A stretch of DNA of 64,000 nucleotides from Cyathus striatus (taxonomy: Eukaryota > Basidiomycota > Agaricomycetes > Agaricales > Nidulariaceae), in the NCBI GenBank assembly GCA_025738555.1, contig JAOVFP010000005.1, positions 3,596,001-3,660,000 on the forward strand. Direction: 5' to 3'. The notes beneath the pieces were generated by a model. It was not told the DNA's origin and did not search any database. It worked only from the letters and a program-made list of their open reading frames with translations. This document shows positions 49,479 to 61,325 of the stretch, piece by piece. The first letter of the stretch is position 1, and the number at the start of each line of letters is the position of its first letter. The translations under genes were made by a program, and so were the position numbers.

Positions 49479-51162
49479 TTACTCAACCATTTGCACCGAG
49501 GATCCATCTGAAACATCTCCGTCCGCCTCAGGCCCGCAAATATTGTCTTTGAGGGTTTTGAGGAATATAGATAATTGTTCCTGCTGGAATGTAAAAGGAG
49601 AGGCCAAGAACGTCAAGCTTTTAACGAATTCCGGTGGTTCACGTTCTAAAGATAATGGGATATATTGTACTGACTCCACTAACTGGTCTTCTGAGGTAAT
49701 AGGTACCGAAGCGTCGCCGGGCTCGGGTTCGTGGCAAAACCGAAGAGTGAAATTGAGGCCTAAGAAAAGTCAGTAGAAGTGAGATTCGAAAGTACAACGG
49801 TCACACTTTTCGCATCGCCGTCGGATGATGGACAAGTATAAACGCATGTAAATATCCATTCATCCAACCCGAAGTATTTGCTTTTACCAGCTTTGATGCT
49901 GGGTACCAAAAGGTTGGTCAAGTCTTCATAAAATTTGATGACTTGTGCATGCTTTGGATCATCAGAGCCCAGGACATTTCTAGGCTGCGATCGGGAGGCT
50001 GAACCTGGTGGCTGTCGAGCAGCTTTGGTTGCCAATTCTTGATTTCGTTTTTTCTCAATATCAAGCTCGAAAGTCATTTCCTTGACTAGACGTGATGATC
50101 AGACCAAGGCATATTTGGGCTGTAGTTAAACTTACTAGTTTGATTTAATTCTTCAGTTTCCTTCACTTTTGCTGCCAGTTGTTTATCACCATCCTTTGCC
50201 AGTCGCTTCCAATGGTCTTTTTCTTTCTCAAGGTTTTGCTGTTCCTCGTCCGCAGCTTCTCGTGTAATTAGGTGTAGTATCGAGCTCTTCCCAGATCCTA
50301 TGAGCGGTTTTGTCTTTTCCAAGTGAGAGGTAAGTTCATTGATGAGAATGTGTTGCTCTTTAATGGGAGTTAATACAATCGTAAGTGAACTAAAGAAGTT
50401 GAAATTCGAACCTCGTAGCTGTTCTTGGTATTGTGCTTCTAGTTGCCGACGAACAGCTTCTGCCTCTGTCTCACGAATCTGTAACGCCTCTTCAAGTTCT
50501 TGTGACATGCGTTCTATTTGAGCCTGAGCCTGTGGTGCATATGTATGTTGGTCCTGTAGACATTATAAACGGGAAACGTACGCGTTTCAGTTGTTCTGAC
50601 ATCCGCGAATTCACTGCACTCGACTTCGTCTGTACTTCTCCACTTCGTTTTCCTTTCATCGCAATGTTTATCGTCGATGCTATCTCTTCCGCGATATTCT
50701 CTCCATCGCTCTCGGCCATAACTTCTATCTCTTCTCCTTCCGAAGCAGGCCTCGCCTTAGATGGCTTCTTCGCGGGTTTTGGTTGGGCTTTAGCCTTCCC
50801 TTTGTTCTTCATAGCCATTTTCCCGTTTACGCCTATGGATCCCGCACGAGATTCTTCGTTTGGAGGTGGTGAAGGATGAATGTGAATGATATCGTCCATG
50901 TCGTTCTCTGCAGGATCTTCAACGGGTTCTATCTCCTGTATATCTGAGTCATCCTTCTGTGCAGGAGCCTTCTTGCGTCCACCCCGTGCGTTAGAACGGG
51001 AAGGCCCTGGTTGATTATCGGGTTTGTGTGTTCTGCGAGCCGTAGTACCTTTGGGTTTAATAACAGGTGTTGTCGGCGCCAACCCGCCTGTTTAGCATAG
51101 AAGGTTATCGGGAACAAGCAGAGGAAAGAGGTGGACGTACCAAACTCATCGGAGTCGGACAT
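49479..51162 (-). CDS. CSM1: Chromosome segregation protein Csm1/Pcs1 (monopolin core)
   Basis: Csm1 forms the V-shaped monopolin core with Lrs4/Mde4 that clamps kinetochore and rDNA sites. Exons: MSDSDEFG, then after an intron GLAPTTPVIKPKGTTARRTH, an acidic/basic disordered region (KGKAKAQPKPAKKPSKARPA), SAVNSRMSEQLKR and a coiled-coil half (MSQELEEALQIRETEAEAVR, DHWKRLAKDGDKQLAAKVKE, FELDIEKKRNQELATKA). The globular C-terminal domain is KHAQVIKFYEDLTNLLVPSI, GLDEWIFTCVYTCPSSDG and VESVQYIPLSLEREPPEFVK with FFQQEQLS-like FTFQQEQLSIFLKTL, matching Csm1/Pcs1. The start at 51162 is fixed by the intron that restores GLAPTT. Good confidence. Confidence 0.86.
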
Positions 51163-51639
51163 GGAAGGTTCAAGAATTTAGCTAAGCTGGAGCCTGGAGA
51201 GCCAGAAACGATGTGATGTGACTGTGAGCGCGACTGGCCACGTGAGGCGCGTTATTTATTTTGGTTGTCACCGGCCCGTCGGGTATCACGTAGCCTGGCT
51301 TTGGATTGGTTCAAGACTGGTTTCTCAGAATTTAACATGTTCCATTCAGACTTTACAACAATTTCATCGTTCGATTGTCAGAATGGCCTACGTACGTACT
51401 AGTGATAGATATACAAATATTACAAATGATGGTTCAGTAAACATGAAAATTTGTGACGTATGAATGCTAACGAAAGGAGAGTGATGGTAGCGAACGTAAT
51501 GAGTAGCGTAATAAGAGCATGAAAAACAACAAATGGAGGTCGAAATATGATACAACTTACGAAAGAACCCATTACATAGACTTCTATAATATGAATCAAT
51601 AAGTGACAATCATGCTGCAACCGGTGCAACAGGAACGGG
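51163..51639. other. Spacer, CSM1 promoter and arrestin 3' flank
   Basis: 477 bp with no gene recognised. The left part is the CSM1 promoter. Confidence 0.5.
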
Positions 51640-53365
51640 CTATGCAGTCTTCTCTGACTGATGATCGTAAAGAAGAGGGCAAGTCTCCTCCTCAGAGGGT
51701 GATAGCGAAGTTGAGGATGAAGGCCGAAGAGTATACAATGGTAAAGGATCAGAATAATCAATTTTTCGGTCGCCATTGGGGTCATAAAGTTGCGAATATG
51801 GAGGAAGGGAAGGAGCATAAGGAGTAGGTAAAGGCAGAGAAGGTGAAGACGAAGGAGGAGTTGCTGCAGTGCTCTGTGCATGGAGTTGGGGTGCCACCTT
51901 AGCAAAGACAATTGGTATGAAAAAGTTTAAGCGTTCCTTGAGCGGTTCGCTCTGGCCTGGAGCATCGTAAGTGCATGTGATTGCTACTGAAACCTCATGA
52001 TGTACAGTATAGAGAGGGGTTGAGACGCTAGGTCGCAGCTTATATGATCCTGCCCATTCAATAGTGTCGTCCATGGGAATGCCAGGCCGGCGAACAAAGG
52101 GTGTTGTTACTTCCATAGTATACCAGGTCTGTGTAGATTCGTTAGCTGAATCATTCCAGAAAATATAGTTGTTATCCGCAAGTTTATGCACGCCAGATTC
52201 GTCTTGATGAAGAAGCGAAAAGGCCCGAGAAGATGTCTCTAAAAGAGTCGATGGCAAGAATATACCAATCTCATCGATAGAACTAATTGAGTGTGGGTCA
52301 CGAAGTGGCATCTGTGGTGGCTGCATGTCCCTTGGAGGCAATGGATATCGTGTCGTATATGCAGTAGCAGGACGACGTCTGACGAATACACGACTTTAGT
52401 ATACGATTTGCATATAATAAATTGTTTAAAAATATGTACCTGAATTTCTCCCGTTGGAGAAGATCAACGCTGACATCTGTCACCTGAATGCGTTTGCAGT
52501 CTTCTTGGTTCATATCTTTTGTGCGAAGGCGTAAAGTGATTGAGGTAGAATTATCCTCTATATTCACATATTCCGGTACAGAAGCAAGGACCTGTATTTT
52601 TGACAATATATCGGCTGGAATGCCATCGGGCGTCGAGGATCCCTTCGCGGTCACAAGATAGTTAGCTGGCGAAGGCGCGCATGCATTGGCACTAGGATGA
52701 GTGATATATCTCCGCACTTGAATTTTGTGCTTTACTTCAAGGTTCCTCAGGCGCGAACGGAAAGGAGTGCACAATAACGGGATTCCCCAAATAGAAGATA
52801 CTTCGTCATCAATAGGAGTATATTTGGCAGTGGCGAACAGTGCATAGCGAACGCCAACGTTTTCTTGTCCAATAGTTGTAGTAGGGGGAAGCCATCCAGG
52901 AATAGGAAGATTAAAAATAATGTTCCAGGCAACTGTAAACAGTTGGTCTCAGCTGAAGTGAATGCAAAAGCATTGCCGTGACATACCAGGGTCATCGAAA
53001 TCTTCATGGCCTTCGTTGCTTAATTCCATTGGACAATTCACCAGCTCTTGTGAGACAGTGCAAAGACGCGTGCCGGAGTAGCCAGAATCAGGCGTGAACG
53101 CTTCCGACTGCCCTTCAAATGTAAGGCAAAGCGAGTGTAGAAGTAGCCGCGACGTTCTGCGATGATCGAATAGCCAGCGAGGAGACGATATTGAGACCGT
53201 CACATGCCCAGATAATGAGTACGCAGTACTAAGTTACAAGATACGGATTTGTAAGACACGATGGCAGGTATGTAGGAACTTGAAGTACAATGCTCACCTC
53301 GAATCCGGTTGGCCATACATATCCAGTTGGTCTGACAGGGGATGAATAGCTATTGAAGGAGACAT
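51640..53365 (-). CDS. Arrestin-related (ART-type) ubiquitin-ligase adaptor
   Basis: Alpha-arrestins bring Rsp5/Nedd4 ligases to plasma-membrane transporters for endocytosis. Exons: MSPSIAIHPLSDQLDMYGQP, then TAYSLSGHVTVSISSPRWLF, an arrestin-N strand set (LLHSLCLTFEGQSEAFTPDS), WNIIFNLPIPGWLPP, RYALFATAKYTPIDDEVSSI and the C-arrestin part (LRNLEVKHKIQVRRYITH, LRLRTKDMNQEDCKRIQVTD, DEIGIFLPSTLLETSSRAFS, EWAGSYKLRPSVSTPLYTVH). The tail carries two LPxY-type PY motifs (LPPYSQL and LPLYTL) in SLPPYSQLYDPNGDRKIDYS and what follows. Those fit Rsp5 binding. About 480 residues. Confident in class. Confidence 0.88.
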
Positions 53366-54322
53366 AACGATATCGTCGCCAGGTAGCGGGGAGAGATAGT
53401 GTAAAGAATAGAGGCAAACACGAAAACAGGAGAATCAATGGAACCAGAGGACAATGACGGTGGGCAGGCATTATATATTGAGTACAGGGAGACGGCGACA
53501 TGCTCGAAAGGGGAACAAAAGCTGTTTTGGTGCAAGTGAGCCGGTGACACACGCCCTTTCTTCGCCACACCCGCTTAGATTAATTTGGATGAATCGGTGG
53601 ACCCAGGAGGTCAGATGCAAGTCAGATGAACTAGTTTGGCCGGGACAGATAAAACTTGGACAAAACAAGCTGAAAAGGAGCAACACCGGGATAGATAGTC
53701 ATCCGAGCGAGCCGTCAAAAGGCACGTCGCTGTGCGAGACAAAAAGTCAGGACAAGGCAGAAGCAAACTAGTGCGCAAAGGGAGATATGCTCGGTTTGGG
53801 ACTCCTTTTGTTAGATATGTCGCGGCTGCATGAGGATCATCGCGTTTGTTTTTTGGCATGACTAAGCTGTGGGTCCATCTCGAGGACAATGGATGAGAAG
53901 CAACTCTACGCGACGGCCAAGATACAATCATTCATTTCCTAGATAACCGTCAGATACATCTACTTCTATTATCATCAACACGCAGATTGTCTCTAGTCCC
54001 ATTGTTCTCAACTTTTTTTTGTTTGTTTGTCGCACTGGTAACCGATGAACTGAACTGGCTTAACATAGATCATCATCCCTAGGTCCCCGCACCTGCCTGC
54101 ACCTGATGTTCGCGCCTATACATTCGGACTCACCATTGCATGGTGTTGTTGCCAATCATCAGGCCGAACAGAGGTCTGAGGAAAACGAGGCAGAGCGCAA
54201 CAATCATCATCCGCATATGCACTAGGTAAAGGGCACGTGTATTCCTTAAGATATTGGAAACAGGAATGAAAGGAATGCCATTCCATGAATAATGATCGAG
54301 AGCAAAGAAATCAAGGAGACAA
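53366..54322. promoter_or_regulatory. Spacer, arrestin promoter / BRX1 3' flank
   Basis: 957 bp. The only open frames are short antisense readings without motifs. No gene or repeat seen. Confidence 0.5.
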
Positions 54323-55484
54323 CTATGCAAACACTTTTGATACCGCCAGCTCGTCTTCTGGACGCATACGCTTCTCTTTCCTTCTGCTTTCCTCCTCCTC
54401 TGCTGTCTTCCTCTGGCTGTACCTTCCACCTTTTTCTCTCCGAATTGCGGAGCGCACGGCAGCCGGGGATATAAATTCTGTGATGGCAAATTAGAGTTGC
54501 CCATCTCCAGCTTCGAGAGGACAATGGTGAAGACTCACCAGGGTTAGAAAAGACCGTGGCTCCGCCGAAGGCTCCTTCAAAGATTCGGATAGGCGTAAGG
54601 ACGAAGCGTGGTCCAATTTCGACGAGAGTTGTCTGTGGAGGGCCGTTAGGCAAAAGCGGATCCTTTTCAATGATCTAGATTTTTCGTGGTTTCGTAAGAC
54701 GTCAATTTTTTCGCATTGTCATGCCTAGTGACATGTGCACTGGCACGAGTCTTTCACATACTTGGAAGTTTCTAAACCAAATCTTAGAGTCAACTATTGA
54801 AAACGTGAGAATATGGTCGATGAATGGCTTCGATTTTCTAGAGGTAGAAGGTACGCCAAATATCTGCAGGGCAACATTTTAGAAATCAGGAAAATTCCCA
54901 GTATCAAAGGCACTTGCATGTGTGAACAGCTCTTTCGTCAATCTTCCCCACTCAGTGTCATCAAACGCCTTATCGAAACTCAGCAACCCTCGACTCCCCT
55001 TCAAACAGTTTCCTGTCATTTTCAGTTCATCCATCGTATGCACATTCTGCACATGCATTTTAATACTCGGTCCATTGGGTGTTTTGGCAGCCCAAAGATA
55101 TAAATCTTCATGTCTCCTAGCCTCGAAGTACAATGTATTATTGCAGTTATTCAAATCAGCTAATTCAGGCAGAAGGTGAAGTTGCGATTTCGAGTCCAGC
55201 TTCGAATCTTTGAGATACAGCTCGGTAAGGAAGCTAGTGAAAATAACAGCCTTCACACCTTTTTTAACATGAGGCAATAACGCCTCCAAGTCGTTCATGA
55301 GATGCCTCATGCGATGTGTAATACCTCTTGAGGAGAGTAACAGAACACGTTGCTTGTTCTTCTTCTTTTTGGGTGCCTCGACCTCGACCTCATCAACGTC
55401 CATCGCATCTGCCTTCCTCTTCCCCTTCTCCTTCGCCTCTGCTTTAAGGGCGTTTGATTTTTGAGCTTTCAGAACGGAGGTCAT
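54323..55484 (-). CDS. BRX1: Ribosome biogenesis protein BRX1 (Brix domain)
   Basis: Nucleolar 60S assembly factor that binds 27S pre-rRNA with Ebp2. Exons: MTSVLKAQKSNALKAEAKEK, a nuclear-signal stretch (EAPKKKKNKQRVLLLSSRG), ITHRMRHLMNDLEALLPHVK, LHLLPELADLNNCNNTLYFE, RHEDLYLWAAKTPNGPSIKM, GNCLKGSRGLLSFDKAFDDT, IFGVPSTSRKSKPFIDHILT with FSIVDSKIWFRNFQ, IIEKDPLLPNGPPQTTLVEI, GPRFVLTPIRIFEGAFGGAT and, after the last intron, EFISPAAVRSAIRREKGGRY, ending ELAVSKVFA. About 300 residues. The Brix domain is complete. Very confident. Confidence 0.95.
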
Positions 55485-56068
55485 GATATGATGGGGAGCA
55501 AATGGACTCTAAGTAGTTATGGCGCCAGAAAACAAATCTATGAGGTCGTTGTTGCGTGCCCGCTGCTCTCGCGTTCATTTTTCCGCGAGAGTTTGGTTCA
55601 GGTGGTTTTGACAAACAGTGATCTGATCACTTGCTGCAGCAACCACAAGGACGATGCTCCGGACATCACTTTCTGTCGCAGATATATATCGCTGGGTCAA
55701 TTTCGGATGATTCTACTGTTTAAAAACCCGCGGTCTTCTGTCTTATCCTACTTCTCTTTAATTGCATAGGGTCACTCGGTGATATCTTCTTGCAATTCCG
55801 CACACATGATCGACTTTGTACTTCGCGTTCTTGGCTTATTCTTGACTTTCAAACTGATGTCCGTTATACCCAGCTGCATCTATCCATGTCTGCCCACCTA
55901 AAATCATAAGGTTAATCAAGTGTTGCGCCGCAAATTATCCTGTTTAAAAACCGAATTCCGTCCGTGCTACTGTACTTTTTGAGGAGCGTTCGGGACCTCA
56001 GGTGCTTATACCTATTAATATGCTGTCCTTTTCACATATTCTACGCCATCCCCACAATTACATACAAC
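55485..56068. promoter_or_regulatory. Divergent promoter, BRX1 / GH44
   Basis: 584 bp, no gene. AT-rich with T-rich blocks near 55950 preceding the GH44 ATG. Confidence 0.5.
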
Positions 56069-58950
56069 ATGGCCTTCAGGCTGACGCTTCTCAGACTGGT
56101 AACAGTCGTAGGGCTCTCGCTGTTAGGCTTTGTTAGTGCAGACGACTTGACTATATACACGGATGGCGCTCTTGCTTCAGGATGGGAAGATTGGAGCTGG
56201 AGTAGCGATATCAACTTCGCGGCTACAGACTTGTTTTCTGGCACCAGCAGTATTTCTGTTAACTCGTCAGCCTATGCCGCACTTTCCGTAAAATTAGAAG
56301 GCACCTTCCCTGACTACGCAGGCTTGAGATTTGACATCGCTGTATGCCTTTGGTTGATAATATTTTAAACTTTACTAACATGGTATTGTAGGGTGCCCAG
56401 CCAGATATTCAGATATTCATCCAGTCGACGACTGATAACAGCCAGTCACCGTCTATTCCTTTATCGGTCTTAAGCAACACCGTTACAGCCACTGAATTCA
56501 CTTCACTTCTAATCAACTTCAACGACCTCCCTGGAACTGGTGGTCAACTGGTAAATTTATATTATATCTCCTCTCCCTCGATGCTGACTCTTCATTCAGG
56601 GCTCAGACACGTGGGACCGCCTTACCTTCCAAGCCGGTGGCAATGGCGCGGTATACCACCTCGATAATGTCATCCTTGTGGAAGTAGGTCACGCGCTATA
56701 AGGATTATAGGATAGCTAACCGAATCTTTTAGTCTATTGTCATCACACCTGAATTCTTAAGCGCAGAACCGCTCGCGAACAATATCATTGCTGTGACGAC
56801 CAAGGGTGATGTCAATTTCACAGATGTCTCTGTATCACTTAATGGCAAGGTAGTGTTTTTAATGTGTATTATTTTACACGTTATTGATTATATCGGAAGA
56901 CTGTTAAAGTGACAAACCAGACTACATCCGTTCCGGTGGATGCCCCCGCAAAGTCTATCACCTACCTCACTCTTGCCTCGTCGCTTGCTCCTGGATCACT
57001 TATAATTGCTGCAGGCGAGACGACTTTCAACCACACCCTTCCTGCTGTTCAATACGGAAGGTTTGTTACGATATTCTCTACCTAAATTGGTATTATTTAC
57101 TAATACTCTCATTAGTATCGTTCAGTCGGTGAAGACCGACATTAGCCCTCTCATCTATGGTGTGAATTTCCCGACAAGTGCAAGTTATATTCAGCATCTT
57201 GGAGTTACTATCTCTCGTTGGGGTGGAAATGCTGTCACAGCATACAATCCCTCCGGTGATTTTACAAACGCAGGAAACGACTGGTACTTCGAAAATCGTG
57301 TTAGCGACGATGGCAGTGCTGATGGCTGGCTTGCCTGGGTTGGAGGAGCAGGTTCCAAGACTTTGTTGACTGTCCCAGCGTGAGATATCCTGGTTAGTTG
57401 TATTCTCAGCGTAAACCGACATTCATTTCAGATTGGACTGGGTGTCCAAAGATGCTACCTCCTACTCTTACCCTAAATCCATTTACCCTGGTAAGCTTTT
57501 TGTGGGATTATAAGAGTGCTGACGTTGACTTAGTCCTACTCAAATCATAGATCAGCAAAGCTTTGATCCTTACAATGCTGATGCCGGAAACGGATTGTTC
57601 CCTAATGGATCGTACATTACTCCCGTTCCAGATCAAACCCGTGCATACACCCCTTGGAACTCGACTCTTGCAAAGAATTGGTTATCGGGACTGAAGAACA
57701 AGCCTGACCTTATTGCAATTGATAACGAAATTGAGATTGCCAGCAATACCCACCAGGACATGCACCCCGAGTACGCTTCTCAGATTATGATACATTTTTC
57801 AGAGTGTACTAAATCTTCCCTCCCAAGCCCAATTGGATATGACGAAGAACTTTCTCGCGTTATTGAGTTCTCAAGAGCTGCAAAGGACGCCTTACCCAAC
57901 GTCCTTGTCGCTGCGCCATCAACTTGCTCATGGTGGTACTGTAGGTCCAGCCATTGAAGCATTTACAAAATGCTCACACCATCGTATTTAGACTGGACCA
58001 GCATGATTGGTTATACCGATAACGCCGCGCACTACAATATTGACTTCCTTCCATGGTTCCTTGCTCAAATGAAGGACGCTGAAGCTACATATGGAAAGAG
58101 GCTTCTCGACTACCTCGATATCCATTATTACTTCCAGCCTGATACCAGTGCCAATGACGCTGCTGCAAAAGCCTTGCGTCTCAGGATGACCCGTAGTCTC
58201 TGGGTAAGATTTTACTTCGCTGCATGAAAATTTCCTAAACGAGACCGCAGGATACGAGCTATGTCGACGAGTCTTGGGTTGGAAGCTCCCCCCAAAATCA
58301 CCAATGGAACCCTACTGCTGTCTCTCTCGTCCCCCGCTTCAAGACTCTTATTGATATTAACTACCCCGGAACCAAGCTCTCCATCAGTGAATGGAGCTCT
58401 ACCAACGACCAAGATATTACTGGTGGTCTCCTTACTGTTGATTCGTTGGGTATATTTGGCAAGTATGGCGTAGACAGTGCAACATATTGGGCAACACCGG
58501 ATGAGCAGGGTCCTATTGGTCTTGCTTACTGGCTTTACCGAGGGTAAGTTTCCTAGTTTGTGCCAATTATCTACTTGGTTTTACTCAATTTGAAATATGT
58601 AGTTATGGAACATACTTTGGAAGTTCCAGCGCCCAAGTCAACCTCGCCACTCCCAATCCCGATACTCAGGGTGTTTATGCCGGCACTGAAGGCGGAAAAC
58701 TTACTCTTGTTATTGTTAATAAGGACACCGAGCATATTTCTTTCGATCTCTCCAACATCCCCACCGGCTCCTATTTCATTCGTCACTTCGGTGGTGATGC
58801 TGGTGCAGCTAAGTGGCAAGTAAGTACAGTAGTAGCCTATTTTAAATGGAGGTTTTGAGCTCATCTGATTTATAGACAACAATCGCCTTGGGGTCGAGCG
58901 ATTTCATTGTTATCCCAGCATATACAGCTGTCTTCCTAAAGCAATTGTAA
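56069..58950 (+). CDS. Glycoside hydrolase family 44 (secreted endoglucanase/xyloglucanase)
   Basis: Cleaves beta-1,4-glucan backbones such as xyloglucan; fungal GH44 enzymes are secreted. The protein starts with a signal peptide (MAFRLTLLRLVTVVGLSLLG, then FVSADD). An N-terminal beta-sandwich/carbohydrate-binding-like part follows (56160-57110). The GH44 barrel has LIYGVNFPTSASYIQHLG, SRWGGNAVTAYNP, GSKTLLTVPALDWVSKD, LIAIDNEIEIASNTHQDM (the general acid Glu in the DNE motif), HPDPIGYDEELSRVIEFSRA, DALPNVLVAAPSTCSWWYYW, DYLDIHYYFQPDTSANDAAA and NYPGTKLSISEWSSTNDQDI (nucleophile Glu in SEW). The C-terminal beta domain ends LKQL. About thirteen introns, one at 57762-57822. Confident; exact substrate not assignable. 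Confidence 0.93.
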
Positions 58951-59165
58951 CTTATTGTTTTAGTTTTTACGGTTAAACTACTTATATTAGTCTACTTGTG
59001 TCTGTATGTTCGAAATGGAGAATATACTGGATTTAAAAGTCCATGCTCGGGTTTCTATAACTATTATGTTGTGTGAACCGCGCATTGACTCTTGGTGTAG
59101 CTAAGTATACTAAAGTACACTATTTACTGTAAATAATATTTACCAAGTTGTTTGTATTTGACTCC

Positions 59166-59177
59166 ATGTCTCGATGA
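59166..59177 (+). promoter_or_regulatory. Possible 3-codon uORF overlapping the GPI10 start
   Basis: ATG TCT CGA TGA at 59166-59177: the stop codon shares bases with the GPI10 ATG at 59174, so termination-reinitiation coupling is possible. It matters only if the transcript begins upstream of 59166, which I cannot see. Confidence 0.4.
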
Positions 59178-61155
59178 ACACTCACCCTATCCAGATTTCA
59201 ATACTCGTCCGGGTCCTAATATGCCTTTGCACACGAACCTTCTTCCAACCCGATGAATATTTTCAATCCATTGAACCGGCACACCACTTTGTCTTTGGTT
59301 ACGGTCATCTCACCTGGGAATGGACCTCGGAAATGCCAATACGAAGCATCTTGTATCCATTGTTAAATGTTCCGGCGTACTATGTTCTCAAGGCCTTGAG
59401 AGTTGACAGTGCAGGAAGAATGGGTGATTGGTTTCTGGTAGGTGAGCGTGCCTACACGGACTTCGGAACCGCATAGCTGAATGTACGTGCGGATAGTTGT
59501 ATGGTCCAAAGCTTGTGCACGGCTTCCTTGCAGCTCTAACGGACATATGGATCTGCGAATTAACGCGTGTCGTTCTCGGTAGCGCATACGTTTCGACAGC
59601 GGTACGTGCTCGTCGTGTTTGCTCTATTGCAAACGTTGAAGCATTCTGCTTCAGCTCTTCTTGTCCTTGACATCATTCTTCAATGCTCTTGCATTATCCC
59701 GCTCCCTATCCAATTCCTTGGAGACGTCACTGTGCACCATTGCATTCGCATACTACCCATGGGATGCCAGCGCGAAGCTCAGTTCACATGTCATGTTCAA
59801 TAGGTACTTTCTCTGTTGATTTATAACTTCTCGTGCTCATCAGAGAACAGAAGGAGGGTGCGCTGGACTATTATGTTTAGTGCGCTTGCGTGCATGGTCC
59901 GTCCAACCAATGCAGTAATATGGATATTCTTATATGCCAAATTATTCTGGTCACTGCGACACCACCAAAAGTTTCTGGTTGCTTTATTCGTAGACATAAT
60001 CATCACAAGGTACCTCCCATCTATCAACTCTCCGTCCACGTACTAACGCAGCATAGCATACTATCCCTACTGACCCTTTTCGCGATTGACACAATTTACT
60101 ATCACAAACCGACGTTCACTCCGCTCAACTTTCTCCTCACCAATCTCTCCTCTGTATCCCTCTTCTACGGTGTTAGCGGATGGAGTTACTACCTCGTCCA
60201 AGCACTTCCCATCCTGTGCACGACCGCGCTCCCGTTCACTCTGTGTGGGATGTACCTCACCCTCACCGAGAGCCGGAATACTGCTCTGAGAACGATGCTT
60301 GGAACCGTAGCGTGGTCTGTAGGCATGTATTCCTTGGCGGGACATAAAGAGTGGCGATTTCTGCATCCCATTTTGCCGCTTCTATATGTATTTGCTGCAA
60401 AGTCTCTGGTGGATAAGTCTCCTCTCCAGACAAAGCCATCCAAGCCTACAACAACAGAGTCCTGGGCATCCGCTGTCCAAGAAACATTCGTACCACCCAT
60501 TCGCAGGTCGTACCGCAATTTCCTTTTGATAACTGTTCCTGCCTCGGTCTACGTCGTCCTATTCTATTGCAGTGCACCTATAACAGTCACGACATTCATT
60601 CGCTCTATTCCCCGAGAGGACCTTCAGAAGGGTGGTATCGGATTCTTAATGCCATGTCACTCAACCCCAGGACACGCGTATCTCCACCGTCCAGAGCTAG
60701 TAGGAGGAAGATGTGGTCGCTAGGATGTGAACCGCCTTTAAAGTACGTTGTATTTATTGAGATTTGTTCTTTGCTGACAATCATACAGGAAACAAGATTT
60801 AAAAATATACCAAGACCAAACGGACGTATTCTACAACTCACCTATTAATTATTTGCGGACTTACTTTCCCCCACGAGTGGACCCTACATTTCCAATATCC
60901 CTGTACCCGGCTTCATTACCCGGTACCACAGCACCCACACTTGTAGGTGGAAAATATCCATGGAGACATGAATGGCCTCTGTACATTGTATTTTTCGGAG
61001 ATCTATTACAGGAGAAGGGCGTGCAGGAATTTCTCGAAGCGAAGGGATACTATGAGATGTGGAAGAGAGGCAGAGAGTGGGAAGGGGAGGGAAAGAGAAA
61101 GGGCGGTGTTCGTGTTTGGAAGTGGACTGAAGAGAGAAAACGAGCGTTATTATAA
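59174..61155 (+). CDS. GPI10: GPI mannosyltransferase III (GPI10/PIG-B), with one apparent frame break
   Basis: Adds the third mannose to the GPI anchor precursor in the ER lumen. Seen: MNTHPIQISILVRVLICLCT, RTFFQPDEYFQSIEPAHHFV (the HPDE-like EDEYFQS-type motif), HLTWEWTSEMPIRSILYPLL, GPKLVHGFLAALTDIWICEL, ACMVRPTNAVIWIFLYAKLF, YYHKPTFTPLNFLLTN, GWSYYLVQALPIL, SLAGHKEWRFLHPILPLLYV and LMPCHSTPGHAYLHRPEL. After GGR at about 60710 the coherent frame resumes one base early as MWSLGCEPPLK, a GPI10-typical block, then KQDLKIYQDQTDVFYN and PWRHEWPLYIVFFGDLLQEK. A second join problem lies near 59844. The family is certain; the frame break could be a sequencing deletion or a real lesion. Confidence 0.85.
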
Positions 61156-61325
61156 AGTGATGCGTTGTATGGTTACAAGAATGGTCTATATACAGTACAT
61201 ACGTATAGACAGCATAATAGCACAAAGTTCTACGAACTGTTCGAATGAAGTCCGAATAATGGTGTGTAAGTGATCCAAGAAGGTATGGTTTCATCCTTGA
61301 GATGATTTTGAGAAAACTGAAATGC

